Below, piece after piece: positions 1-5,931 of a stretch of DNA of 8,976 bases. The number at the start of each line of letters is the position of its first letter. Position 1 is the first letter of the stretch. Both the position numbers and the translations under genes were made by a program. The notes under the pieces are model-generated. The model was not told the origin of the DNA, ran no database searches, and saw only the letters and a program-made list of their open reading frames with translations. The DNA comes from Clostridiales bacterium (lineage in GTDB: Bacteria; Bacillota; Clostridia; Oscillospirales; CAG-272): contig JAEEGW010000260.1 of NCBI GenBank assembly GCA_016280525.1, forward strand, positions 1 to 8,976. The letters are read 5' to 3'.

Positions 1-447
1 AACGAGCGCGGCGACTATATCGCCGTTTTCGGCGTAGCTGCCGGCGTCAATGATTATAAGATCTCCGTCAAGTATGCCGGCGTCTATCATACTTTCGCCT
101 TTTACGTGCAGGGCGAAAAGATTTTCCGGGTCGTATCCGTCCGCCTTGAAATCGACTCTGCCGTCAAAATTCTGCTCCGCGAATATCGGTGAGCCCGCGG
201 CTATCTCGCCTATTATCGGCACGCCGGACTGCGCCGTACCCTCAACTCTTATCGTCCTGCTCTTTCCCTGCTCCTTCTGTATATATCCTTTTTCCTCTAA
301 CTTGTGCAGATACAGATGGACGGTGGACGTGCTTTTTATGCCGAGCGCGGTGCTTATGTCGCGTACGCTCGGCGAATAGCCCTCGTCGTTTATCGTCGTT
401 CTTATATAGTCAAGTATATCTTTTTCAATTTGTTTAAGCTCGCTCAT
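1..447 (-). CDS. lexA: LexA SOS repressor, N-terminal 149 residues (3' end outside window)
   Basis: LexA represses DNA-damage (SOS) genes and inactivates itself by RecA-stimulated self-cleavage. The reading frame is open from the ATG at 447 to the window edge. Residues about 1-65 form a winged helix-turn-helix: SPSVRDISTALGIKS holds the helix-turn-helix, followed by STVHLYLHKLEEKGYI. The cleavage site is the Ala84-Gly85 bond in GEIAAGSP. The catalytic serine is Ser119 in VKGESM, followed by the typical DAGILDGD. The catalytic lysine would lie just past the edge and cannot be seen. The start is set by AGGAGG five bases before the ATG. It is divergent from nadE and has SOS-like boxes in its own promoter, so it is probably autoregulated. 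Identity is very secure; only the C-terminus is missing. Confidence 0.96.
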   Translation of the reverse strand, partial: MSELKQIEKDILDYIRTTINDEGYSPSVRDISTALGIKSTSTVHLYLHKLEEKGYIQKEQGKSRTIRVEGTAQSGVPIIGEIAAGSPIFAEQNFDGRVDFKADGYDPENLFALHVKGESMIDAGILDGDLIIIDAGSYAENGDIVAALV

Positions 448-468
448 ACAAACCTCCTCAGATCAACA

Positions 469-482
469 CGAATATTTGTTCT
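469..482. promoter_or_regulatory. LexA (SOS) box 1 candidate in lexA promoter
   Basis: CGAATATTTGTTCT matches the Gram-positive LexA box CGAACATATGTTCG at 11 of 14 positions, with one mismatch in the GAAC-N4-GTTC core. It sits immediately downstream of the lexA -10 (488-493), where a bound repressor would block transcription initiation. Confidence 0.7.
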
Positions 483-487
483 TATTA

Positions 488-516
488 AGTATACCACAAA
501 AAAACCGTTTTGTAAA
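488..516 (-). promoter_or_regulatory. lexA promoter, sigma-A type
   Basis: On the minus strand TTTACA (511-516) is followed after exactly 17 bases by TATACT (488-493). This is a near-consensus housekeeping promoter pointing at lexA. The start site would fall near 480, inside the downstream SOS-box-like palindrome, which is the classic arrangement for LexA autorepression. Confidence 0.8.
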
Positions 517-525
517 TAGGGGCGG

Positions 526-539
526 CGAACATTTTTTCG
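526..539. promoter_or_regulatory. LexA (SOS) box 2 candidate between lexA and nadE
   Basis: CGAACATTTTTTCG matches the Gram-positive LexA consensus at 12 of 14 positions, again with one mismatch in the GAAC-N4-GTTC core. It lies about 10 bases upstream of the lexA -35 and about 54 bases upstream of the candidate nadE -10. It could assist lexA repression, affect nadE, or be chance in an AT-rich stretch. Confidence 0.5.
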
Positions 540-589
540 TTTTTTTGTGCTTTTCTTCATAAAATCAGGTAGAAAATGCGAAAAAACCG

Positions 590-598
590 TGATAAAAT
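590..598 (+). promoter_or_regulatory. candidate nadE promoter (extended -10)
   Basis: TGATAAAAT gives an extended -10 (TGn followed by TAAAAT, five of six to consensus) 33 bases upstream of the nadE ATG. No good -35 hexamer is seen at 16-18 bases upstream, so the call rests on the -10 alone. Confidence 0.4.
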
Positions 599-631
599 AC
601 GTTTGTAAATCGGATTTTACGGAGGTTTATT

Positions 632-1372
632 ATGGAATTTGATGCAAAAAAAACAAAGGACCGCTGCGTTAAATGGATAAGAAGATTTTTTGAAAAAAAC
701 GGACCGGGCTGCAACGCCGTTATAGGCATATCCGGCGGCAAGGACAGCTCCGTTACCGCGGCGCTCTGCGTTGAGGCGCTGGGTAAAGACCGCGTGATAG
801 GCGTTCTGATGCCGAACGGCGAGCAGAAGGATATAGATATGGCAAAGCTGCTTGTAAATCATCTCGGCATACGCCACTATATCGTCAACATAAAAGACGC
901 GGTAGACGGCGTTAAAAACAGCATTCCGTTTGAGCTGTCGGAGCAGTCGCGTATAAACCTGCCGCCGAGAATAAGGATGTCAACGCTCTACGCCGTGAGC
1001 CAGAGCAACAACGGCAGAGTTGCGAATACCTGCAATCTGTCCGAGGACTGGGTCGGTTATTCCACACGCTACGGCGATTCCGTCGGCGATTTCAGCCCGT
1101 GCTCACATCTGACCGTCGCGGAGGTAAAGGCGATAGGCAGAGTGCTCGGCCTGCCCGAGGTCCTTATAGAAAAAAAGCCGTCGGACGGGCTCTGCGGCAA
1201 AACGGACGAGGACAACCTCGGCTTCACCTACGCCACGCTTGACAGATATATAAGAGAAGGCAAAATAGACGATCCGGCGACGAAAGAGCGCATAGACACG
1301 CTCCATAAAAAGAACCTCTTCAAGCTCAAACTCATGCCGTCATTCGATCCGAAAATTGAAGTTAAGATATAA
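632..1372 (+). CDS. nadE: NH3-dependent NAD(+) synthetase
   Basis: Catalyses the last step of NAD biosynthesis: ATP-dependent amidation of deamido-NAD to NAD+ in the cytoplasm. The 246-residue protein has the ATP-pyrophosphatase P-loop SGGKDS at 34-39. The NadE block follows at about 131-156 (NTCNLSEDWVGYSTRYGDS, then GDFSP), and the C-terminal substrate loop at about 181-199 (KKPSDGLCGKTDEDNLGF). The length fits the ammonia-dependent type, and there is no glutaminase domain, so nitrogen must come from free ammonia or a separate partner. GGAGG six bases before the ATG fixes the start. It is divergent from lexA, and the GNAT gene follows after 38 bases with no terminator between, so the two may be co-transcribed. 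Confidence 0.95.
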   Translation: MEFDAKKTKDRCVKWIRRFFEKNGPGCNAVIGISGGKDSSVTAALCVEALGKDRVIGVLMPNGEQKDIDMAKLLVNHLGIRHYIVNIKDAVDGVKNSIPFELSEQSRINLPPRIRMSTLYAVSQSNNGRVANTCNLSEDWVGYSTRYGDSVGDFSPCSHLTVAEVKAIGRVLGLPEVLIEKKPSDGLCGKTDEDNLGFTYATLDRYIREGKIDDPATKERIDTLHKKNLFKLKLMPSFDPKIEVKI

Positions 1373-1410
1373 TTCAGACGGCAAGAAATCGGAATTTACG
1401 GGGGTCTAAA

Positions 1411-1866
1411 ATGGATAACCTTATGTATTCTGTTGCATCTGAGGATGATATTGTCTTTATCAACGAAACATATAATGAAAATATAGACAGGCTACATGGT
1501 GTTCAAAGGAATGTCGATGTTTGGAAAGAACTGATGTCGTGTAAAGATAGCACTTACTATGTTGTTAATGCAGAAACACCTGTTGCTTGGTTTAGAATAG
1601 ATATGGAAGACGGCGGATTATGGATAGGTATGCTCCAAGTAAAACCAATGTACCAACATAAAGGTATCGGAAAATATGTTTTGTCTGCGGCAGAAAATAT
1701 TGCAAGAGAAAAAGGATATAAAAGAATAGGTATTCATACAACGGAAGATAACATCATTGCACGAGCACTTTATTTATCAGCAGGTTATACAGTAACAGAA
1801 ATTGGATCTTGTACTACCGCAGATGGTAAAGAAAGAGTGGGGTATACTTTCCAAAAGGAAATATAA
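1411..1866 (+). CDS. GNAT family N-acetyltransferase, substrate unknown
   Basis: A 151-residue cytoplasmic GNAT protein that should transfer an acyl group from acyl-CoA to an amine. The pyrophosphate-binding motif A is seen at about 81-88 (YQHKGIGK), preceded by the beta-4 strand WIGMLQVKPM. The later GYKRIGIHTTEDNIIARALYLSAGY (described here as motif B, residues about 102-126) has the usual Asn and the Tyr-Leu-x-x-x-Gly-Tyr ending. Nothing identifies the acceptor. GGGGG six bases before the ATG is the ribosome binding site. Base use is clearly more AT-rich than in nadE or the sporulation genes, and arginine is mostly AGA or AGG, which suggests recent acquisition. It may be transcribed with nadE. 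Confidence 0.85.
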   Translation: MDNLMYSVASEDDIVFINETYNENIDRLHGVQRNVDVWKELMSCKDSTYYVVNAETPVAWFRIDMEDGGLWIGMLQVKPMYQHKGIGKYVLSAAENIAREKGYKRIGIHTTEDNIIARALYLSAGYTVTEIGSCTTADGKERVGYTFQKEI

Positions 1867-1907
1867 GTTCGAATTTAACAAATTCCAGTTTAACGAGGTG
1901 ACCACCC

Positions 1908-2089
1908 ATGAAGCAAATCACAAATAAGGAATACGAAGAATGGCAAAATACATAGCGGATAAAGCCAAGGGCCATGTGCTGCTGCCGGATACCGTCCGGT
2001 TCATCTGCGAGGCCAACGGCTATGATGCAGAAAAGATCGGTCAGCCCTTCCTTGAAATCCTCCCGAAGATCTGCCCGAAAGAAGAATGA
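1908..2089 (+). pseudogene. small ORF of unknown function, split by a one-base frameshift
   Basis: An ATG at 1908, six bases after GAGGTGA, opens MKQITNKEYEEWQNT and then stops at 1953-1955. In another frame, an ATG at 1940 gives a 49-residue reading frame to the TGA at 2087-2089, starting MAKYIADKAKGHVLLPD and ending EILPKICPKEE. Restoring one A in the A-run near 1946-1949 joins the two into a protein of about 60 residues, beginning MKQITNKEYEEWQKYIADKA. Either the gene is broken by a homopolymer deletion or the base is a sequencing error. I do not recognise a domain. The more GC-rich base use of the second part differs from that of the GNAT gene upstream. The downstream part could still be translated from 1940, but no clear ribosome binding site supports that. 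Confidence 0.55.
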
Positions 2090-2111
2090 GGCGAGCGCTT
2101 GCGCCCGCCTC
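2088..2111. terminator. hairpin terminator between converging transcripts
   Basis: A stem of nine pairs with one A-C mismatch (2088-2097 with 2102-2111) and a CTTG loop. On the plus strand it is followed by TTCTTAATTC, and on the minus strand by ATTCTTCTTTC, so it could stop transcription from both sides. Its first bases are the stop codon of the small broken ORF. The U-tracts are interrupted, so strength is uncertain. Confidence 0.6.
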
Positions 2112-2113
2112 TT

Positions 2114-2141
2114 CTTAATTCTGAATTCTTAATTCTTAATT
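2114..2141. repeat. 7-bp tandem repeat, four units (CTTAATT)
   Basis: Four adjacent heptamers read CTTAATT, CTGAATT, CTTAATT, CTTAATT. The last copy contains the stop codon and final codon of the GT8-acyltransferase gene on the minus strand, so the end of that protein lies inside the repeat. Confidence 0.8.
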
Positions 2142-3905
2142 TTCTTTGTTTTCCGTCGTGTAATACAGCGGTATGCCGTATTCCTTTTCGTATATTTCCT
2201 TCCAGACGTTGTAGTTTTCTTCCGCCAGTTTTGTAACGGCTTTCGTATACGGCAGGTTTTTATCCGGCTTTATGGGTTTTCCTATATGGATCGTATATTC
2301 CTGCACGAAAAATCCGTCGTCGCCGACTATGTCCGTATCCCTCATCGTTATGAAGCACGGCAGGACGGGTACGTTGTTGCGGCACGCGAACATGAACGCG
2401 CCGTGCTTCAGCGGCTTCGGCTTTCTGTAGTTCCACCACATGCTCTGCTCCGGATAAATGAGCACGAAATTGCCGTTTTTCAGCACCGTATCCGTCGCTT
2501 CCATAAACTTTTTTAGGGTCTTATGATTGGACGCGAGCGGCAGGGTGTTGCAGTGGCGCATCAAAAATCCATAAAAGCCCGGGAACGACGTATAGTTCCC
2601 CTCTCTTATAACGCGGTAGAATTTACGCTTTCTCTGATTTGACGCCTCGTACGCCATCTGTATCGCAAAGCTGTCAAATGCGTTGAAGTGGTTGCAGGTT
2701 ATTATAGCGCCGGAATGAAGCGAATCGAAATTCTCTATGCCTTTTATTTCTTTTACAATGAGCTTTTTCTCGGCGATCAGGTTGTCAACAAATCTTCTCG
2801 CCGCCGAAAACGCCAGCTTCGTTTTTACGGCGGATATCGGATTTCTTGTTATATACTTTATATCGTCCGGCATAAGCGGCTTCGTGGGCGGGTCGTCCTC
2901 CACGTCTTCGCCGAATCTGCCGGCTTTTTCGTATTCCTCTATCTTCTTTACTATCGCAACTCTGCCGGGGTCGCGTTTGGCGTTTATGCGGTTTAAGAAA
3001 TTGTCTTCCCTGTTCGTCTCCGCAACGGCAAGCGCCAGAAGTCTTTCGGCGGACTCCGCGTCGCGCTTTTTCAGCTCGTCCGAGTAGCTGTCAAGTATAG
3101 ATCTTATCTCGTCGTATACCGCCGTTTCCTTCGCGTACTCCCAGAAAATATCGCTCATGCGGCAGTCTTCGTAATGCCACGGCTTGTTTACCATTATATA
3201 ATGGATCATCTTCGCTTCTTCCGGCGGGTACGGTATATGCCCGAAAGCTTCCGTGTTCCACCTCTGATCGAGCCAGTAAACGTGGTCCTTGCAGATAAGA
3301 TTCAGATAATCCTCGTCCTGGGTCACGACAAAATTATATGTGTTCAGATAGTGCACGAACTTGTCAAGCACCAGATGCGCTCTGAATTCGTCGCAGTTTA
3401 TCAAAAGCAGTCCGGCGTTGAAGAAATTGTGGCGGTTGACGCCGACGACGGCTTCAACGTATTTACCGAATTCCTCCGTCTGCACCATCGCCTGCTCGTG
3501 GCACGCGCCGACGAAACAGTCGCCTATATCCGTGTTATACAGCTCGCTTATATCGCCCTGAACGACGGTGTCGCTGTCTATATATATCACCTTGTTGTAT
3601 TCCGGGTAAAGCTCGGCGATGTAGAGCCTGTAATACGTCGTTTTTGAATAGTAATCGCGCAGGGGGAGCTTATCCGATATGGATTTCAAATAATCGGTAA
3701 CGTCGCGGAAGACGACGGAAAAATGCTCGTCCGAAAGATCGTACAGCAAATTCATCATCCTGCCGGTTATACCGGTGTGTAAAACGTATATTTTATAGTC
3801 AAACGCATCCGACGCGTTTTTCTTGATCGAATGAAGCGACACGAGCGTGAATTTTACAAAGTTATCGTCGCAGGCGAAAAATACGGGTATCTCTTTTCTG
3901 CTCAT
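2136..3905 (-). CDS. two-domain protein: family 8 glycosyltransferase fused to PlsC-like acyltransferase
   Basis: A 589-residue fusion. Residues about 5-260 are a GT8 domain, which uses a nucleotide sugar with retention of configuration. It opens IPVFFACDDNFVKFT and has the metal-binding DxD at 110-112 (YIDSDT), FFNAGLLLIN at 161-170, QDEDYLN at 196-202, and the C-terminal MIHYIMVNKPWHY at 233-245. A charged, helical linker covers about 265-345. Residues about 365-575 resemble a lysophosphatidic acid acyltransferase, with NHFNAFD (the H-x4-D motif, His406 and Asp411), REGNYTS at 434-440, and YPEQS at 484-488. No signal peptide or clear membrane span is seen, so action at the inner face of the membrane is likely. 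The ATG overlaps the stop of the upstream GT8 gene (ATGA), pointing to coupled translation. Sugar, acceptor and acyl donor are unknown; glycolipid synthesis is my inference. Confidence 0.88.
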   Translation of the reverse strand: MSRKEIPVFFACDDNFVKFTLVSLHSIKKNASDAFDYKIYVLHTGITGRMMNLLYDLSDEHFSVVFRDVTDYLKSISDKLPLRDYYSKTTYYRLYIAELYPEYNKVIYIDSDTVVQGDISELYNTDIGDCFVGACHEQAMVQTEEFGKYVEAVVGVNRHNFFNAGLLLINCDEFRAHLVLDKFVHYLNTYNFVVTQDEDYLNLICKDHVYWLDQRWNTEAFGHIPYPPEEAKMIHYIMVNKPWHYEDCRMSDIFWEYAKETAVYDEIRSILDSYSDELKKRDAESAERLLALAVAETNREDNFLNRINAKRDPGRVAIVKKIEEYEKAGRFGEDVEDDPPTKPLMPDDIKYITRNPISAVKTKLAFSAARRFVDNLIAEKKLIVKEIKGIENFDSLHSGAIITCNHFNAFDSFAIQMAYEASNQRKRKFYRVIREGNYTSFPGFYGFLMRHCNTLPLASNHKTLKKFMEATDTVLKNGNFVLIYPEQSMWWNYRKPKPLKHGAFMFACRNNVPVLPCFITMRDTDIVGDDGFFVQEYTIHIGKPIKPDKNLPYTKAVTKLAEENYNVWKEIYEKEYGIPLYYTTENKEN

Positions 3906-4741
3906 TTTACATTGACCTCGTTCTCATATTTCTTCTTCAGATAAATATATTCGTACAGCACGTCGTCAAATGCGTAATATCTGAATATCCGGTGTACGCG
4001 GCTCACGTCCCATTGCTTTATGTTGTCCGTATGAGGATAAGGCAGCCAGAACAGACGCTTTGAAAAGTGGCGCACCACTGTATGTTTGTGTAAAAATTTC
4101 TGATCGTTGTATCTTTGCGGCAGCATTTTCTTTTTCGTCGTGGAACGGATTATCGCGCTCTGATCCGCAAAAACGAGCTTTTTTGTCTTTATAAGCTCCC
4201 GCGCTTTTTGCAACAGACCCGTTTCCTTCATCTTTTTGAGATTGAAAAGCAGGACTCCGGCGTTTACGTAATTCGGACTTATCATATACTTGCCGTAATG
4301 GTCGCGCGCCGCGGCGTATTCGTATTCGCTCACGTCCGTATCGTAGAGCAGATGCACGTCGCGGTTGAACATTATGTCGGCGTCAAGATACAGCAGTTTA
4401 TCCGGCATGCCGTCTATCATATCCGCAAACAGCCGTATCAGCGTATACGGCGAGCAGTACGCGCCCTCGTTCGGGCAGCCGGCGAATTCCTTTTTATAAA
4501 TATCCGTAACGTCTATTTTTATAACGCGGTTTTCTTTGTTGTAGCTTTTTATGATACCGTCAAAATACTCTATTATGCCGTCGTCTATCGGCGTATACGC
4601 CGGTTTTATATGCGATACGTCCATAGTATAAACGTAGAAAGTGTACGGCTCTTTTGACTCTGACCGTTTCATTATTGACAGCGCGCACGTCAGCATACCG
4701 TCAAAAACGTAGCCGTTGCCGCAGAATAATATATTTACCAT
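3902..4741 (-). CDS. family 8 glycosyltransferase
   Basis: A 279-residue, single-domain GT8 enzyme expected to transfer a hexose or similar sugar from a nucleotide sugar. It starts MVNILFCGNGYVFDG. It has the metal-binding DxD at 120-122 (YLDADIMF), the acceptor-side YVNAGVLLFN at 158-167, FADQSAI at 191-197, and HFSKRLFW at 225-232 near the usual C-terminal His motif. I chose the ATG at 4741 because it begins at the conserved first beta strand, two bases past the acyltransferase stop, with GAGG about ten bases upstream. A longer frame from 4804 would overlap the acyltransferase and add 21 atypical residues. The gene ends in an ATGA overlap with the GT8-acyltransferase fusion. The two GT8 domains differ in sequence, so they probably add different sugars or use different acceptors. 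Confidence 0.87.
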   Translation of the reverse strand: MVNILFCGNGYVFDGMLTCALSIMKRSESKEPYTFYVYTMDVSHIKPAYTPIDDGIIEYFDGIIKSYNKENRVIKIDVTDIYKKEFAGCPNEGAYCSPYTLIRLFADMIDGMPDKLLYLDADIMFNRDVHLLYDTDVSEYEYAAARDHYGKYMISPNYVNAGVLLFNLKKMKETGLLQKARELIKTKKLVFADQSAIIRSTTKKKMLPQRYNDQKFLHKHTVVRHFSKRLFWLPYPHTDNIKQWDVSRVHRIFRYYAFDDVLYEYIYLKKKYENEVNVK

Positions 4742-4743
4742 TA

Positions 4744-5505
4744 TTATTTTTCCTCTTTGATATAGCGGATATATTCGCAGTCGGACAGTTTTGCCCGCTC
4801 GCACATCGTTTTATAGACCTCGTCCCGCAGCGTCTTTGTGCGTTTGCTCAAAGGCAGGCTCATATCCGGGAAGAACGGACCGTCTATATACGTTATTATG
4901 CGCGGGGACTTGAATATTTTTCGCTTTTTGTAAGTGTTTGTAAAGCAGAACACGGGCGTGCCTTTTTTGCACGGGTAGCCGAACGACGTATCGGGAAAGT
5001 CGCGTATGCCGGTGTAATACGGCCATATATGCGCCTCCGGATATATGACAACAGAGCCGCCTTCATCTATCCGCTGCTCCACCGCGGACAGAAAATTTCT
5101 GTACGCCGCCATGTTGTCCGGCAGCGGTAAAGCGCCTAAATACGGCATAAACCCGCCGAAAAAAGGCATGGACACGTTGTTCGGGTGAACTATGAAATAA
5201 ACCTTTTTCGGATAGCAGAAAACGTTTGGAATAAGCGGATCGCCGCCCGCCTGCGTGTGATTGCCGTAGATGAACACGCCTTTTTTCCTGTACGGCTTCA
5301 GATTCTGTCTGCCGACGGTCTTTTGCGCGTATTTCAGCTTGACGTAGATATACGCGAGCGGCCGCGCGACGATATTATATAAAAATCCGCTTAAAAACCG
5401 GTTTCTTATATATTTATAGCCGCCGTCTATTTTTTTCGGCGTTATTTTCGCGCTCGAAAATTCGTCGTTATGCTCGTCTTTGTAGTAAATGACCTTTTTC
5501 TTCAA
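4744..5505 (-). CDS. PlsC-like (lysophospholipid) acyltransferase
   Basis: A 253-residue protein of the glycerolipid acyltransferase type, expected to move an acyl chain from acyl-ACP, acyl-phosphate or acyl-CoA onto a lysophospholipid or glycolipid. Block I is GNHTQAGGD at 81-89. Here the His83 to Asp89 spacing is H-x5-D rather than the usual H-x4-D, which may mark a subfamily rather than damage. Block II is around 104-122 (FIVHPNNVSMPFFGGFM), and block III is YPEAH at 155-159. Residues about 35-57 (RFLSGFLYNIVARPLAYIYVKLK) may associate with the membrane. The frame is open from a TTG at 5505, and the only purine-rich site, AAGGA, is unusually far upstream, so the start is uncertain. It lies 18 bases after the Phd-like gene in the same frame, and two bases before the GT8 start. 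Confidence 0.83.
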   Translation of the reverse strand: MKKKVIYYKDEHNDEFSSAKITPKKIDGGYKYIRNRFLSGFLYNIVARPLAYIYVKLKYAQKTVGRQNLKPYRKKGVFIYGNHTQAGGDPLIPNVFCYPKKVYFIVHPNNVSMPFFGGFMPYLGALPLPDNMAAYRNFLSAVEQRIDEGGSVVIYPEAHIWPYYTGIRDFPDTSFGYPCKKGTPVFCFTNTYKKRKIFKSPRIITYIDGPFFPDMSLPLSKRTKTLRDEVYKTMCERAKLSDCEYIRYIKEEK

Positions 5506-5523
5506 AACGTTACAGCCGTTTCC

Positions 5524-5805
5524 TTATTTTTCTGTTGATATGCGCAGAAGTTCTTCAAAAGTCTTGGGGTATTTTTTGACAAGCTTCAGAAGCTTGGCAA
5601 GCTTCTTTTCGCTCACCCGCGGCTCCGCCGTATCGTCCTCGGACGACAGATCCGCGCAGTTATCGTCTATTACGGACAATCTGTATTTCGGTTTGTTATT
5701 TTTAAATATAAACACTTCGCCGAGCTTATCAACAAGACGCGCCGTTTTCGAGAAATTCTGGTTGGCCTCAGATATGGATACGATTTTATCTGTAGTTATA
5801 TTCAT
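5524..5805 (-). CDS. Phd/YefM-like antitoxin-type protein without an adjacent toxin
   Basis: A 93-residue protein. The N-terminal half matches the Phd/YefM fold in pattern: TDKIVSISEANQNFSK at about 5-20, then ARLVDKLGEVFIFKNNKPKYRLSVI at 22-46. In this family that half binds operator DNA and the C-terminal tail wraps the toxin. Here the tail is acidic, then lysine- and leucine-rich (residues 50-93). No RelE, Doc or other toxin gene flanks it; instead it heads an acyltransferase and glycosyltransferase operon, so it may serve as a local transcription regulator. The ATG at 5805 is chosen for the GGAGG seven bases upstream. The frame extends to 5835, but that would put the start inside the promoter -10. 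An inverted repeat over the -10 suggests autoregulation. Confidence 0.8.
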   Translation of the reverse strand: MNITTDKIVSISEANQNFSKTARLVDKLGEVFIFKNNKPKYRLSVIDDNCADLSSEDDTAEPRVSEKKLAKLLKLVKKYPKTFEELLRISTEK

Positions 5806-5829
5806 GCTCTGCCCTCCGTAAAATTTTAG

Positions 5830-5850
5830 TAACATTATATATCAATGTTA
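5830..5850. promoter_or_regulatory. inverted repeat over the -10, candidate operator
   Basis: TAACATT (5830-5836) and AATGTTA (5844-5850) form a perfect 7-bp inverted repeat around a 7-base centre and overlap the TATAAT. Phd/YefM proteins commonly bind palindromes in their own promoters, so this is a natural candidate for autorepression. AT-rich sequence raises the chance of coincidence. Confidence 0.5.
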
Positions 5851-5862
5851 GGATATTATCAA
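5834..5862 (-). promoter_or_regulatory. promoter of the antitoxin-acyltransferase-GT8 operon
   Basis: On the minus strand TTGATA (5857-5862) and a perfect TATAAT (5834-5839) are separated by exactly 17 bases. The promoter is 28 bases upstream of the Phd-like ATG. With the gene spacings of 18, 2 and -4 bases, one transcript could cover all four genes down to 2136. Confidence 0.8.
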
Positions 5863-5931
5863 CCTATAATTTGTAAATTCTTTCGCCTGACTATATTATT
5901 ATATATTCTATATATTTTATGCCCGACGTCC
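5863..5931. other. AT-rich spacer, no gene seen
   Basis: Lies between the operon promoter and the G-rich structured element. It is very rich in A and T around 5891-5920, with runs of alternating TATA. It could act as an upstream (UP-type) element for the promoter, but no specific motif supports this. Confidence 0.3.

Noticed and set aside
50..519. Plus-strand frames across the lexA region
   Set aside because: They oppose a lexA frame with all expected motifs.
3174..4657. Plus-strand open frames across the two GT8 genes (3174-3647 and 4115-4657)
   Set aside because: They are antisense to GT8 genes with intact motifs and lack ribosome sites and recognisable domains.
4742..4804. Longer start for the single-domain GT8 gene
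   Set aside because: It would overlap the acyltransferase by about 60 bases and put 21 unlike residues before the conserved first strand; the ATG at 4741 has a proper ribosome site.
5524..5805. A complete toxin-antitoxin pair
   Set aside because: Neither the acyltransferase downstream nor the spacer upstream resembles a toxin, so only the antitoxin half can be called.
5806..5835. Longer start for the Phd-like gene
   Set aside because: The extra codons cover the GGAGG and part of the -10, so they are leader rather than coding.
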